This document shows, in pieces, positions 8,904-16,951 of a DNA stretch of 64,000 nt. Positions within the stretch are counted from its first letter, which is position 1. Each line of letters begins with the position of its first letter. The DNA is taken from contig DAIDIG010000002.1 of assembly GCA_027459485.1 (NCBI GenBank), positions 186,001 through 250,000 of the forward strand, given 5' to 3'. Both the position numbers and the translations under genes were made by a program. Below the pieces are notes generated by a model. It searched no databases and was not told the origin of the DNA. It saw only the letters and a program-made list of their open reading frames with translations. This stretch comes from Bdellovibrionales bacterium. GTDB taxonomy: Bacteria > Bdellovibrionota > Bdellovibrionia > Bdellovibrionales > UBA1609.

Positions 8904-10289
8904 TTAAAATATTTTGCCCGGGTTTAAAATCGAATCCGGGTCGAATACGCGCTTGATATCTTTCATTAGCGAAATTTCGGCGGCGGATCGCGTGTGATGA
9001 AGAAATGGCTTTTTCACGAGGCCGACACCGTGCTCGGCTGAAACACTCCCTTCGAACTTTTCGATCACATCAAACATTTTCTCATCGACTTTTTTGCAGC
9101 GCTCGACGAACTCGGTGCTTGAAAGCGAGTCCGGCTTCAATATATTGACGTGCAAATTGCCGTCGCCCACATGACCGAACCAAACAACTTCGAAGTCGGG
9201 GTGCTCGTGAGCGATCACAGCGGTCATCTCGTTTAAAAATTCGGGTACGCGCGAAACGCGCACCGAAATATCGTTCTTATACGGCTGCTTGTGACTGGTC
9301 GCCTCGGTGATGTTTTCGCGAAGGGCCCAGAGCTCCGCCGCTTGTTGTGGCGATTGGCTGATCACTCCATCCACGATCAAACCTTCTTCGAGCAGCCGGC
9401 CGAATTCTTCGGTCGCCTGTTCGATGTAAGCGTCGGACTCGTGCTCGAGTTCAAGTAAAACATAATATTTCGCGGGCGTTGAAAACGGCGCGCGCGCACC
9501 GTGAGCGGCGGTGTAAGTGAGCGCCAGATCGGTGAACATTTCGTAGGCAAAAATGTTAAATCGTGATTTGTACCGCGAGTAGATCTCCATAATAGCCGCA
9601 AGATCGTTGGTGCCCATTACAAACACGGTAAAGTCTTTGGGAGGTTTCGTGAGTCCAACCGTAACTTCGGTGATGATGCCGAGTGTGCCTTCGCTGCCGA
9701 TGAAAAGTTGGCGCAAATCGTAGCCGGTGGCGTTTTTCACGAGTGAGCGGTTCAGTTCTAGAATTTCACCTCGCCCGGTCACGACCTTAAGCCCGGTCAC
9801 CCAATGACGGGTTAAACCATAGCGAATCACTTTGATGCCGCCGGCATTGGTCGCGACGTTGCCGCCGATTTGACTCGAACCGCGAGCCGCAAAATCGACC
9901 GGATAATAAAACCCGTGCTCACGCGCATACTTTTGTATCTGTTCGGTGATCACTCCCGCTTCACATCGAAGAGTTTGATCGAACGAGTCCAGTTCAAGAA
10001 TACGGTTCATGCGGCTCAAACTCACAACCACTTCGCGGTTGGTAGCAAAAGCGCCGCCGCTGAGGCCCGTGCGCCCACCTGAGGGCACAAGCGCCGTTTT
10101 CGTGCGGCGAGCCCATTGCACAATGGTTTTCACCTGTTCGGTCGATCGCGGCAATAAGATGGCGGTCGGGTTGGGGGTGAAGTGTTTTGTCCAATCTTTG
10201 CCGTAGGTTTTGAGACTTTCGGCGTCTGTGAGAGTCTCGACGTCTGCGAGGGAGTCTGCTTCAGGTACGTGAGAATTATGAGAACTCAT
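8904..10289 (-). CDS. FAD-linked oxidase, GlcD/D-lactate dehydrogenase-like
   Basis: Flavoprotein of 461 residues in the vanillyl-alcohol-oxidase superfamily. The FAD-binding PCMH domain shows PSGGRTGLSGGA (about residues 54-65) and GSSQIGGNVATNAGG (about 137-151). The C-terminal cap has HVGDGNLHVN and SAEHGVGLVKK, typical of D-lactate, D-2-hydroxyglutarate and glycolate dehydrogenases. It oxidises a D-2-hydroxyacid to the 2-oxoacid, passing electrons to a quinone or cytochrome. The exact substrate is not determined by these motifs. The ATG at 10289 is chosen because AAGGA lies 9 bases upstream; a TTG two codons earlier is in frame. Confidence 0.9.
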   Translation of the reverse strand: MSSHNSHVPEADSLADVETLTDAESLKTYGKDWTKHFTPNPTAILLPRSTEQVKTIVQWARRTKTALVPSGGRTGLSGGAFATNREVVVSLSRMNRILELDSFDQTLRCEAGVITEQIQKYAREHGFYYPVDFAARGSSQIGGNVATNAGGIKVIRYGLTRHWVTGLKVVTGRGEILELNRSLVKNATGYDLRQLFIGSEGTLGIITEVTVGLTKPPKDFTVFVMGTNDLAAIMEIYSRYKSRFNIFAYEMFTDLALTYTAAHGARAPFSTPAKYYVLLELEHESDAYIEQATEEFGRLLEEGLIVDGVISQSPQQAAELWALRENITEATSHKQPYKNDISVRVSRVPEFLNEMTAVIAHEHPDFEVVWFGHVGDGNLHVNILKPDSLSSTEFVERCKKVDEKMFDVIEKFEGSVSAEHGVGLVKKPFLHHTRSAAEISLMKDIKRVFDPDSILNPGKIF

Positions 10290-10360
10290 TCGCAATATCC
10301 TTGAAGATTCGTCACGCGGGGCCTATCGTAAGTCTTTAACCACTACAAGATCATAAAGAT

Positions 10361-11722
10361 ATGAAACTCCTCGAACGTTTGCAAGTCGGCCAACAGGATA
10401 TTCAAGACAGTGCCATTGAAATCACGAAGACCACTTTTTCATCGATACCTTTTATCGCGGCGGGCTTAGTATCGGCGATCGTTTGTTCGATTTATTTATC
10501 TCTTTTTAAGAAGGCCGAGGGTCTCGCCTTTCAAACTTTTGATCATCATAAGTGGCAATTTCTTGTGATCGCCCCACTCGTTTTTATGGTGTCGACTTGG
10601 ATCGTGCGGCAATTCGCGCCCGGTAACGGCGGCAGCGGCATCCCGCAAGTTTTGGCTACACTCGAGGCCGAAGACCACGCGGCGGACCCGGCCCATGCCG
10701 GGATGGTCGCCCCCGAAGTTCTATCGAAACGATTTTTAAATTGGAAGGTTTTGCCGGTCAAAATGCTCAGCTGTGTTGTCGGCGTGATCGGCGGCGGCGG
10801 CATCGGCCCTGAAGGCCCGTGCGTGCAACTCTCGGCTGTCATTTTTCGGATGGCGCGCGATTGGTGGCAGAAATTATTCGGCACGCAGGTCTCGTTTTAC
10901 AACATGATTGTGGCGGGGGGCGCAAGCGGGATCGCCGCGGCCTTTAACACTCCTCTCGGGGGAGTGATGTTCGCCGTTGAAGAACTCGCGAAGTCGCACA
11001 TTGCCACGTTTCGTCTGGGAGTGCTCGAAGCCGTGATTGCTTGCGGATTTTTGTCGCAGATTATGAATGGCCCGTATCTTTACCTCGGATTTCCGGTTCT
11101 GCCGACCGTGACGCTGAAAGATTTGCTGCTGGTTTTGAGCGTGAGTTTTGTCGCGGGTATCGCGGGCGCTGGGTTCGGTGTTGGGCTTCGCAAAGTCATT
11201 TGCTGGCGGCGTGCACTTGAGGGGCGACTCGTTTATTTCTCCGCAGCAGTCGGCGGATTCGCAACGGCTTTGTTGATTATCATTCTCGGCAAACCGGCGA
11301 TTGGTTCGGGTCACGAGCTGATGAAGCATATTTTGTTTACTGGTCAACATCACCCCAGCGTATTCGGCGCGTTTCTGACAAGTGTCGCGCGATTCGTTTC
11401 ACCGTTCTTTGTCGCCTGTGGCGATATTGCCGCGGGCATTTTTGCTCCGTCGCTTACGGCCGGTGCTTCAATCGGGCAGTTTCTCGGCCAAGCTTTTGAT
11501 CCGGCACTCGGCAACCTCGCTCCAATTTGCGGGATGATCGGTTTTTTGACCGGTATCACGCGCACGCCATTGACGGCGTTCGTGATTATTATGGAGATGA
11601 CTGATCGTCACTCCGCCATTTTCGCGATGATGCTATCGGCGATCGTTGCCTTTATTTCGGCCCGCGCCGTCGATTCGAAATCGTTTTACGAACGCATGGC
11701 CGAAGTTTATTTAGGGCATTAG
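10361..11722 (+). CDS. ClC-family chloride channel/transporter
   Basis: Membrane protein of 453 residues with the ClC filter motifs in order: GSGIP (near residues 90-94), GPEGP (near 149-153, the GREGP position with the gating Glu kept), GGASGIAAAFNTPLGG followed by FAVEEL, and GIFAPSLTAGASIGQ. ClC proteins move chloride either as channels or as chloride/proton exchangers. There are no C-terminal CBS domains, so this is the short bacterial type. It is divergent from the FAD oxidase gene with a 71-base gap. No regulatory site was recognised. Confidence 0.93.
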   Translation: MKLLERLQVGQQDIQDSAIEITKTTFSSIPFIAAGLVSAIVCSIYLSLFKKAEGLAFQTFDHHKWQFLVIAPLVFMVSTWIVRQFAPGNGGSGIPQVLATLEAEDHAADPAHAGMVAPEVLSKRFLNWKVLPVKMLSCVVGVIGGGGIGPEGPCVQLSAVIFRMARDWWQKLFGTQVSFYNMIVAGGASGIAAAFNTPLGGVMFAVEELAKSHIATFRLGVLEAVIACGFLSQIMNGPYLYLGFPVLPTVTLKDLLLVLSVSFVAGIAGAGFGVGLRKVICWRRALEGRLVYFSAAVGGFATALLIIILGKPAIGSGHELMKHILFTGQHHPSVFGAFLTSVARFVSPFFVACGDIAAGIFAPSLTAGASIGQFLGQAFDPALGNLAPICGMIGFLTGITRTPLTAFVIIMEMTDRHSAIFAMMLSAIVAFISARAVDSKSFYERMAEVYLGH

Positions 11723-11762
11723 CTGAGCAGACCCGAGCTTGTTTGCGGCCCGGGCAATGCTG

Positions 11763-12254
11763 TTATGGTCGGCACACACCCATTTGAACTAGCTTTTGTT
11801 TCGCCGGTATGACGTCGGTATCCATGCTAGCCATGCATCCCGTAATCGGCGCGTTGTTCAGGTAATAGACATAATCCGTGCAAGGGTTGCCCGCGGGGTT
11901 ATATTTTAGAGTACAAACGCCGGGCATCGGTCGCGAGCACGCTCCACTTGCATAGTAATCCGAAAGCGAGTGTTCTACCTGATCTAGGTCAGCGAGGCAC
12001 GGTGAAACTGGCGAATTGTTCGCGTAAACGACATAAGTCGTACATGAATTGCCAATGGGATTATATCTCAGTTCGCAGCTTGGGCCCATGACTGGTGGCG
12101 GTTGTGGTTGGCCAGAGCAAATGACCTGAGTGGTCTGCTGAGTTTGATAGTCATAGAATACTTTTGAACTTCCGGGTGTCATATATTCTCGTGGCAAGTT
12201 CTGTGCAAAAGCCGCTGAACCGACAAACACCATTGATATTACGACGCGTTTCAT
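11763..12254 (-). CDS. Secreted protein with a duplicated four-cysteine module
   Basis: Not recognised by name. The 163 residues have a short signal peptide (cleavage after AFA near 17). They then contain two copies of one module: Cys60, 71, 86, 106 and Cys114, 125, 140, 161. Cysteine spacing is 11, 15, 20 in the first copy and 11, 15, 21 in the second. Each copy reads C-x-L-[RK]-YNP-x-GN-x-CT-x-YV and continues to NN-[SA]-P near the third Cys. Disulphide-stabilised extracellular or periplasmic repeats are likely. A GGGG ribosome site precedes the ATG. It is convergent with the ClC gene. Confidence 0.8.
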   Translation of the reverse strand: MKRVVISMVFVGSAAFAQNLPREYMTPGSSKVFYDYQTQQTTQVICSGQPQPPPVMGPSCELRYNPIGNSCTTYVVYANNSPVSPCLADLDQVEHSLSDYYASGACSRPMPGVCTLKYNPAGNPCTDYVYYLNNAPITGCMASMDTDVIPAKQKLVQMGVCRP

Positions 12255-12344
12255 GATTTCCCCCTTTGTGATAAGTCCCCGGTCGAAACCTATTAGAGTG
12301 AAATCGAAAAGGCAAGCGGCAACGGTAATAGTAGGCTACGCGGC

Positions 12345-12746
12345 TTAACCGCCGAGGGCGCGTAACCGAGCAAAGTCGGGGACATTGGCGAGATTGAGTT
12401 CTTGGCCGGCCAAGCGGCTCGCCACGATTTTGCGCAAAACAGAGAGCGCGACTCCAACTGAATCGGCGGTATTAGATAACACGTGGGCATCAATTGCCGA
12501 ATTACCGCTAGCTGCGCTCAAGCAAATTTTCTCGGTCACTGCGCAGAGCTCGCTGATTTCGGGGATGCCATATGTTTTTCCGGTGCCTTTGAGTTTGTGA
12601 AAGTCGTCGCGCAGGCGGGCGAAATCAAGCGCTTGCAGATGCGCTTCAATGTCATAAAACTTTTGCGGAAAGGATGCGAGGTACTCCGCCCGCAGTTCTT
12701 GCATCATTTTGTTAAAAGATTCGGCACCGTTCATGTTAGGGCTCAC
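12345..12746 (-). CDS. Histidine phosphotransfer (HPt) protein
   Basis: Small, mostly helical protein of 133 residues carrying the HPt signature around His50 (DFHKLKGTGKTYG), where the phospho-accepting His is followed by Lys-x-x-Gly. It should relay phosphate between the histidine kinase and the receiver proteins encoded just upstream in the same run. The start is GTG 12746 or ATG 12734; neither has a clear ribosome site. It sits 18 bases after the kinase stop. The end of the coding region is followed by a small gap before the next minus-strand gene. Confidence 0.82.
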   Translation of the reverse strand: MSPNMNGAESFNKMMQELRAEYLASFPQKFYDIEAHLQALDFARLRDDFHKLKGTGKTYGIPEISELCAVTEKICLSAASGNSAIDAHVLSNTADSVGVALSVLRKIVASRLAGQELNLANVPDFARLRALGG

Positions 12747-12764
12747 GATTGTTCATACTACTGT

Positions 12765-14102
12765 TCACACCACGGCTCGCAATTGAGTATTGGGGGCATG
12801 TCGCCACTTTGGCAAGGTAAAGTAAAAAGTCGAACCTTCGCCGGGGCGCGAACGAACGCCGATCATACCGCCATGCTGTTCCACCAGAGTTTTGGCGATG
12901 GCGAGCCCGAGACCTGTGCCCTTCACGAGCGGGTTTTGCGGGCTCGAAGCCTGTCTGAATTTTTCAAAGATTATAGCTTGATCCTCGGGCGCGATGCCGC
13001 GGCCCTTGTCTTGAATCTCGACGCAAATATGGTCCGTTTCGGTCGGAGCGAATCTGACCGTGACGGCTTGACCTTCTGGGCTGTACTTCACTGCGTTTGA
13101 AAGAAGGTTCGTCAGAACTTGCTGGATGCGGTCGCAATCAATGTACAGTTCAAAGTTTGTAGCTTCCTCGCACTCGAGCCGAACTTGCGCCGCCTGGCAG
13201 AGGCCGTTGAGCCCCTGAAAAGTTTTACTGATCAGATCTTTTGACGATACCCATTCCTGATGGAGTGGGAACTGCCGCGCTTCTATTTTGGCGAGATCTA
13301 ATAGTTCGTTGATCAATCGAATCAAGCGGTCGGTTTCTTCAAGGGCGATGGACATGAGGTTTTGCGCTCCCTGACTGATCTTACCCATTATTCCGCCATT
13401 GAGAAGCGCGAGCGAACCTTTAATTGAAGTCAGCGGTGTGCGCAACTCGTGGCTGGCAATGTTCAAAAAATCCGACTTCGCTTTGTCGAGGGCTTTGAGC
13501 TCCTCAATTTGATTCAGAACTTCTTGGGCCATTTGATCGAACGCGTTCTGCAATTCCCCGATCTCGTTCGGCTCGGGCACAGCGAATTCGTAGGAATATT
13601 CATTCTGCACGAATTCTTCCATTCGAGTCGAGAGTTGATGAATCGGTTTAAATAAATAGACGAGAACGTAAATCATGAGGCCAAAGCTGAAAAAGAGCGT
13701 CGAGCCGAGGGCCAAAGCGCCATAAAACCGAGCTCGTTTCAAAAAATACCGAGTGAGCGGTCGCAGATATTGCCGATATTCTTTCTCGCTTCGAGACAAG
13801 TAGCGGAAATTGCGGCTGCTCGGGTCTTTGAACATAGCATCGGCCGCATCGGCGCGAAATTTCGGGCGCAGCGTCACGGCCTTGTCGCGCCACGAGTTGA
13901 TCCACGCATCGTCTTTGTCGGTTTGATCGAGAGATTTATATTTGAACGCGACCATGGCGTCGACGAGATCGTAACTCGTATCGATTTCAGAGTTCAGGCG
14001 CGAGTACTGATCGAACGAAGCGAAAGTGAGAAACGCGGACGCGGCGACAACCGATAGGCAAGCGGCCGATATCAGAAGTAAACGCGCGCGAATCGACTTC
14101 AC
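12765..14102 (-). CDS. Membrane sensor histidine kinase (HAMP-HisKA-HATPase)
   Basis: Sensor kinase of 445 residues. Transmembrane helix one is at about 7-29 and helix two at about 127-150, enclosing a 95-residue periplasmic sensor. HAMP and linker follow, then the H-box ASHELRTPLTS with His218 and the ATPase boxes N (NLLSNAVKYSP), G1 (QDKGRGIAP) and G2 (GTGLGLAI). It autophosphorylates and should pass phosphate to the two upstream-encoded receivers or to the HPt protein. The start is GTG, abutting the TGA of the response regulator gene, so coupling is likely. The signal sensed is unknown. Confidence 0.92.
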   Translation of the reverse strand: MKSIRARLLLISAACLSVVAASAFLTFASFDQYSRLNSEIDTSYDLVDAMVAFKYKSLDQTDKDDAWINSWRDKAVTLRPKFRADAADAMFKDPSSRNFRYLSRSEKEYRQYLRPLTRYFLKRARFYGALALGSTLFFSFGLMIYVLVYLFKPIHQLSTRMEEFVQNEYSYEFAVPEPNEIGELQNAFDQMAQEVLNQIEELKALDKAKSDFLNIASHELRTPLTSIKGSLALLNGGIMGKISQGAQNLMSIALEETDRLIRLINELLDLAKIEARQFPLHQEWVSSKDLISKTFQGLNGLCQAAQVRLECEEATNFELYIDCDRIQQVLTNLLSNAVKYSPEGQAVTVRFAPTETDHICVEIQDKGRGIAPEDQAIIFEKFRQASSPQNPLVKGTGLGLAIAKTLVEQHGGMIGVRSRPGEGSTFYFTLPKWRHAPNTQLRAVV

Positions 14103-14483
14103 TCAGCCCGCCTTCTGCCGGGCCGTGGCGCTCAAAATACGCTCGATCTGCGAGCAGAGTTGCATCGGGTCGAACGGCTTGGCGATGTAACCGACCGTGA
14201 TTGGGCTAAATTCTTCGACTCGAGCCGTCTGCGGGTTGGCGCTCAGAAAAATGATGGGAGCCGTGCGCGCGCCGGACTCTCGAATTTCGATGCAAACGTC
14301 AGCCCCACTTTTTTTCGGCATCATTTCATCAAGTAGGATGACGTCGAACGTGCCGGTGGTTGCGGCGGTTTTGGCTGCTTCGCCGTCGTTAGCCCAGGTC
14401 ACTTGGTGATGACCGATTTGCTCGAGCGCCAGACGGGCGATCGTTGCGATGTTCGAGTCATCTTCGCACAATAGAATCTTCAC
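14103..14483 (-). CDS. Single-domain response regulator (REC)
   Basis: Receiver-only protein of 126 residues: acidic pocket CEDD at 7-9, phospho-acceptor Asp52 in LLDEMMP, Ser in FLSAN, and Lys in AKPFDP. With no output domain it probably acts as a relay partner or a protein-binding switch. I start it at GTG 14483, which overlaps the previous stop as GTGA and has AAGGGAG a few bases upstream. The longer ATG start at 14516 would add 11 residues with no receiver function. It is the third gene of the phosphorelay operon. Confidence 0.9.
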   Translation of the reverse strand: MKILLCEDDSNIATIARLALEQIGHHQVTWANDGEAAKTAATTGTFDVILLDEMMPKKSGADVCIEIRESGARTAPIIFLSANPQTARVEEFSPITVGYIAKPFDPMQLCSQIERILSATARQKAG

Positions 14484-15175
14484 GCGGCTCCCTTTCGCGT
14501 CGCTTGGCCGATCCATACGCGGACGCGATGATAAAACGCATCGCTCACGCCGGCGAATGCGACACGGATTTCGTATCCGTCTTCGACTTTACGGCAGCCA
14601 ATCACTTTCATCGGCGGCGGCGTTTTCAGTTCGAGTTTGCGAAAGAAATCTGAAACAACATTAACCGCCGTGCTTTCGGGGATCTCAACCGACGCATGCA
14701 ACACCAAACCGAGTTCGTTGATTTGCACGATGCGCGCGGCCGTTGAAATCTGTGCCACGGCGTAGGTTGAAGTCGGGGGCAATTCGTAATGTAGCCGTTC
14801 AACCGGCGGCTTTTTCTTAAAGAGATGATCGACTTTTTCAAGCAGGAGCATGGGGTCGATCGGCTTGATAATGTAATCGTCAACGCCGGCGCGAATCGCC
14901 TTTTCAATGTCTTTTTTCTCCCGCAAGCCAGTGAGCATGGCAATGGCCATTCGTTCAAAACGTTTGTTATTTTTGACCGTTCGAACTAATTCAAAGCCCG
15001 AGAATTGGGGCATGTTAGCGTCGCTGATGAGCAAATCGAAGCGCGAGGCGTTCAAAAGGTCCATGGCCTTAACGGCGTCGACCGCTGTGAATACCTCGTG
15101 CTGGCTCAGAGCTAAAACTTTTTCGACGACACGAAGGACGTCCGGGTCGTCATCGACAACTAGGATTCGGCTCAT
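14480..15175 (-). CDS. Response regulator with a C-terminal PilZ-like domain
   Basis: Protein of 231 residues. Residues 1-122 are a receiver: VVDDD at 6-10, Asp52 in SDANMPQ, Thr in MLTGL, Lys in IKPIDP. The remaining 100 residues form a beta-rich region (RLHYELPPTSTYAVA through VEDGYEIRVAFAG) that resembles PilZ/YcgR-like folds. I do not see the canonical RxxxR and D/NxSxxG cyclic-di-GMP residues, so ligand binding is doubtful. The start at ATG 15175 matches the beginning of the receiver; a longer open frame upstream to 15286 is out of keeping with receiver starts and overlaps the DUF2892 gene. Confidence 0.85.
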   Translation of the reverse strand: MSRILVVDDDPDVLRVVEKVLALSQHEVFTAVDAVKAMDLLNASRFDLLISDANMPQFSGFELVRTVKNNKRFERMAIAMLTGLREKKDIEKAIRAGVDDYIIKPIDPMLLLEKVDHLFKKKPPVERLHYELPPTSTYAVAQISTAARIVQINELGLVLHASVEIPESTAVNVVSDFFRKLELKTPPPMKVIGCRKVEDGYEIRVAFAGVSDAFYHRVRVWIGQATRKGAA

Positions 15176-15179
15176 GCCA

Positions 15180-15359
15180 TTATGTCGGCGAATTGATGCG
15201 AAAAATCCAGTAAACGAAGCAACTGCCGAAACTGGCCGTCGCGATGAGATAAATTCCGATGAACGTCCAGTGTGGCCCCCCGGCAATGGCCCAGGTGAAA
15301 AGGACGATGCCTAAAATATACCGTAGGATGCGCTCCCACATATCGAGGTTTTTTGGCAT
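15180..15359 (-). CDS. Small inner-membrane protein, DUF2892 (YgaP transmembrane-like)
   Basis: Short gene of 59 codons found by reading the minus strand. It begins MPKNLDMWERILRYILGI, has two hydrophobic helices, and contains the pattern GxxxxxxASFGSCFVYWIFRIN. This fits DUF2892 proteins, which typically read N-[ML]-x-x-x-[DE]-R-x-x-R-x-x-x-G, then a G-x-C-x-x-Y near the end. It is only four bases upstream of the receiver-PilZ gene and seems to be the first gene of the phosphorelay operon. The function of the family is unknown. A competing 77-codon frame over the same bases has no recognisable protein features. Confidence 0.75.
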   Translation of the reverse strand: MPKNLDMWERILRYILGIVLFTWAIAGGPHWTFIGIYLIATASFGSCFVYWIFRINSPT

Positions 15360-15492
15360 GAAATGATACTAGCTCGGGTTGCCGGATTTTGGTAGTGGAC
15401 GCCAATCAATCGGTGAGCGCGTTTTTTGGGCGGGGGTGAGCCGGAGTGACAAATTTGAGCGCGGGTTGAAATTTGTTACAGTATTATTTGGA

Positions 15493-15516
15493 GCGGCAAT
15501 TGTGGTAAATTGCCGC
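15493..15516 (+). promoter_or_regulatory. Perfect hairpin between the ribosome site and the start codon
   Basis: GCGGCAATT, loop GTGGTA, AATTGCCGC: nine perfect pairs ending two bases before the ATG at 15519. A GGAG sits at 15490-15493, at the foot of the stem, and nothing else resembles a ribosome site. Folding of the stem would bring GGAG next to the ATG, so the hairpin may be required for, or may control, translation. As DNA it could also be an operator. Confidence 0.5.
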
Positions 15517-15518
15517 CT

Positions 15519-16214
15519 ATGCGAAGTATACGAGCGGTTTGCATTTTTTTATTCGCAATGAGCACTGTATTCGCCCTGTCCGCGAATGCCCGGTCTCGTG
15601 CGATCTATATTGAAGAAGGATTTGACGGCGCCTGGGTAAGCAGCCCTGAGATCGTGCGCTTTTTGTACCGCATCCCCCATTTGGTGAATAACGGCCGGGT
15701 CAGCCTTCTCCAGGGGTATGAATTCAGCACGCTACTTTCAAAAAATTCTCCTGATAGTTGGTACTCAAGCAAGTTTGATAAAAGCCCCGAACAGATTCAA
15801 AACGATCGCAAAATTTTTGGAGCGCTCGACGACAAAATGGCGGCCGCGTATGAAAATCTCCTGAGCCACGATGAAATCGCCGCACATCTGGCCCGGTACG
15901 GAGTATCGGTGAAGCCGACCGATTGGACGAGTCCGACGACGTACGAATTGAACGATCCGTACATTGACGGCGTCGACACTTTTACCGTCGAAAGCGTTTG
16001 CGTGAAAAATCATGAAATTGTGCCGACGTACAATGCACTCGCGCGCGGCGTGCTCGCGATCCCGCCTTGCGCTGACGGTCAAATCTATTCCGTCATAAAA
16101 TTCGCACAAGTTCGCTATGACCCGTTTTGCGACGGAGTGCCTTGCCGTTCACCCGATGATCTGATTAACACCGTGCAAGTCGTGCCGTTGTTAACGACTG
16201 TGGTGACAAAATGA
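15519..16214 (+). CDS. Secreted protein of unknown function
   Basis: Not recognised. From the ATG at 15519 there are 231 residues, with a signal peptide (MRSIRAVCIFLFAMSTVFA, cleavage near NA at about 25). The mature part has paired cysteines near the end (VCVKN, PPCAD, PFCDG, VPCRS), so disulphides are likely. Aromatic residues are frequent, and there is no membrane segment. An in-frame TTG at 15510 lies inside the hairpin arm and is unlikely to be the start. It is transcribed away from the phosphorelay operon. Confidence 0.75.
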   Translation: MRSIRAVCIFLFAMSTVFALSANARSRAIYIEEGFDGAWVSSPEIVRFLYRIPHLVNNGRVSLLQGYEFSTLLSKNSPDSWYSSKFDKSPEQIQNDRKIFGALDDKMAAAYENLLSHDEIAAHLARYGVSVKPTDWTSPTTYELNDPYIDGVDTFTVESVCVKNHEIVPTYNALARGVLAIPPCADGQIYSVIKFAQVRYDPFCDGVPCRSPDDLINTVQVVPLLTTVVTK

Positions 16215-16305
16215 GATTATGGTTGAAGGTCACGCAAGGGTATAATTTAAAAATTAAGCGCTGAGCCGTGGGAGGTTGCTCAGTAAAATCGGGTATACAC
16301 CCCGG

Positions 16306-16614
16306 CTATTTTATCATTTCTTGAAGCTCGCCGGATTGATACATCTCCATCATAATATCGCTGCCTCCCACGAGCTCTTTGTTGACGTAGAGTTGTGGTA
16401 TCGTCGGCCAGTTGCCGAATTCTTTAATGCCTTGGCGGACCGTATCGTCAGCCAATACGTCGACGCCTTGAAATTGAACTCCCAGCTCTTGCAAAATCGC
16501 GACGGCTCGAGCCGAAAAACCGCATTGCGGGAATGACGGCGTACCTTTCATGAACAGCACCACGCGGTTCGAATTCAGAATCGATTCGATTTTCGTCTTT
16601 GTATTTGCGTCCAT
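16306..16614 (-). CDS. grxD: Monothiol glutaredoxin, CGFS type (GrxD/Grx4)
   Basis: Protein of 102 residues with the monothiol active site CGFS at 31-34 preceded by KGTPSFPQ. It also has the glutathione-binding TIP (WPTIPQLY) and GGSDI motifs, all diagnostic of the GrxD/Grx5 class. These proteins bind a [2Fe-2S] cluster with glutathione and deliver it to targets, often together with a BolA protein. The BolA-family gene lies 27 bases upstream in the same operon, a well-known functional pairing. AGGAG precedes the ATG. It is cytoplasmic and contributes to iron-sulphur trafficking and iron status sensing. Confidence 0.95.
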   Translation of the reverse strand: MDANTKTKIESILNSNRVVLFMKGTPSFPQCGFSARAVAILQELGVQFQGVDVLADDTVRQGIKEFGNWPTIPQLYVNKELVGGSDIMMEMYQSGELQEMIK

Positions 16615-16641
16615 TTTTTAGATCTCCTTCTATAAAATTAA

Positions 16642-16884
16642 TTAGGCGCCCGGCGCCGGTTTTGCGATCGTTTTGATTTGCAAAGCGTGAACTTCACCCG
16701 TTTTCAGTTCGGCCGAGAACAGATCCATCACCGACTTGTGCTGTTCGATTCGCGATTTGCCGGCAAACGTACGCGAGGCTACTCGCACGTCAAAATGATT
16801 ATTCGTGCCGGTCGTGTCGAGAACTGCGACTTCGCAATCCGCCCACGCGTCTTTGATCCGCTTTTCAATCTGCTCAGCTGTCAT
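16642..16884 (-). CDS. BolA-family protein
   Basis: Protein of 80 residues with the BolA fold pattern: a first helix (AEQIEKRIKDAW), a strand region with NNHFDVRVASRTFAGKSRIEQHKSV containing the conserved His and the FxGKSRIxQHK motif, and the C-terminal VHALQIKTI. The ATG at 16884 follows GGGGGC; six more codons are open upstream to 16902. BolA proteins form [2Fe-2S]-bridged complexes with CGFS glutaredoxins, and the next gene encodes one. Whether it is closer to BolA or to the IbaG/YrbA branch I cannot say from the sequence; the lack of a symbol reflects this. Confidence 0.92.
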   Translation of the reverse strand: MTAEQIEKRIKDAWADCEVAVLDTTGTNNHFDVRVASRTFAGKSRIEQHKSVMDLFSAELKTGEVHALQIKTIAKPAPGA

Positions 16885-16951
16885 AGCGCCCCCATATAGC
16901 ACAAGTTGAGGCTAATGACAAAACGTGTTATATCTCCCGATGGAGTAACTA

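Noticed and set aside
11722-11763. CCCG/CGGG pairing between the ClC and secreted protein genes
   Set aside because: Only four pairs and no T-run.
12483-13100. 205-codon plus-strand frame
   Set aside because: Antisense of the histidine kinase and HPt genes, which carry all expected motifs.
15172-15405. 77-codon minus-strand frame over the DUF2892 gene
   Set aside because: No protein-like features; the alternate frame gives a clear two-helix DUF2892 pattern.
16261-16283. Stem-loop CTGAGC/GCTCAG as terminator of the secreted-protein gene
   Set aside because: No T-run follows on either strand, so it was not called a terminator.
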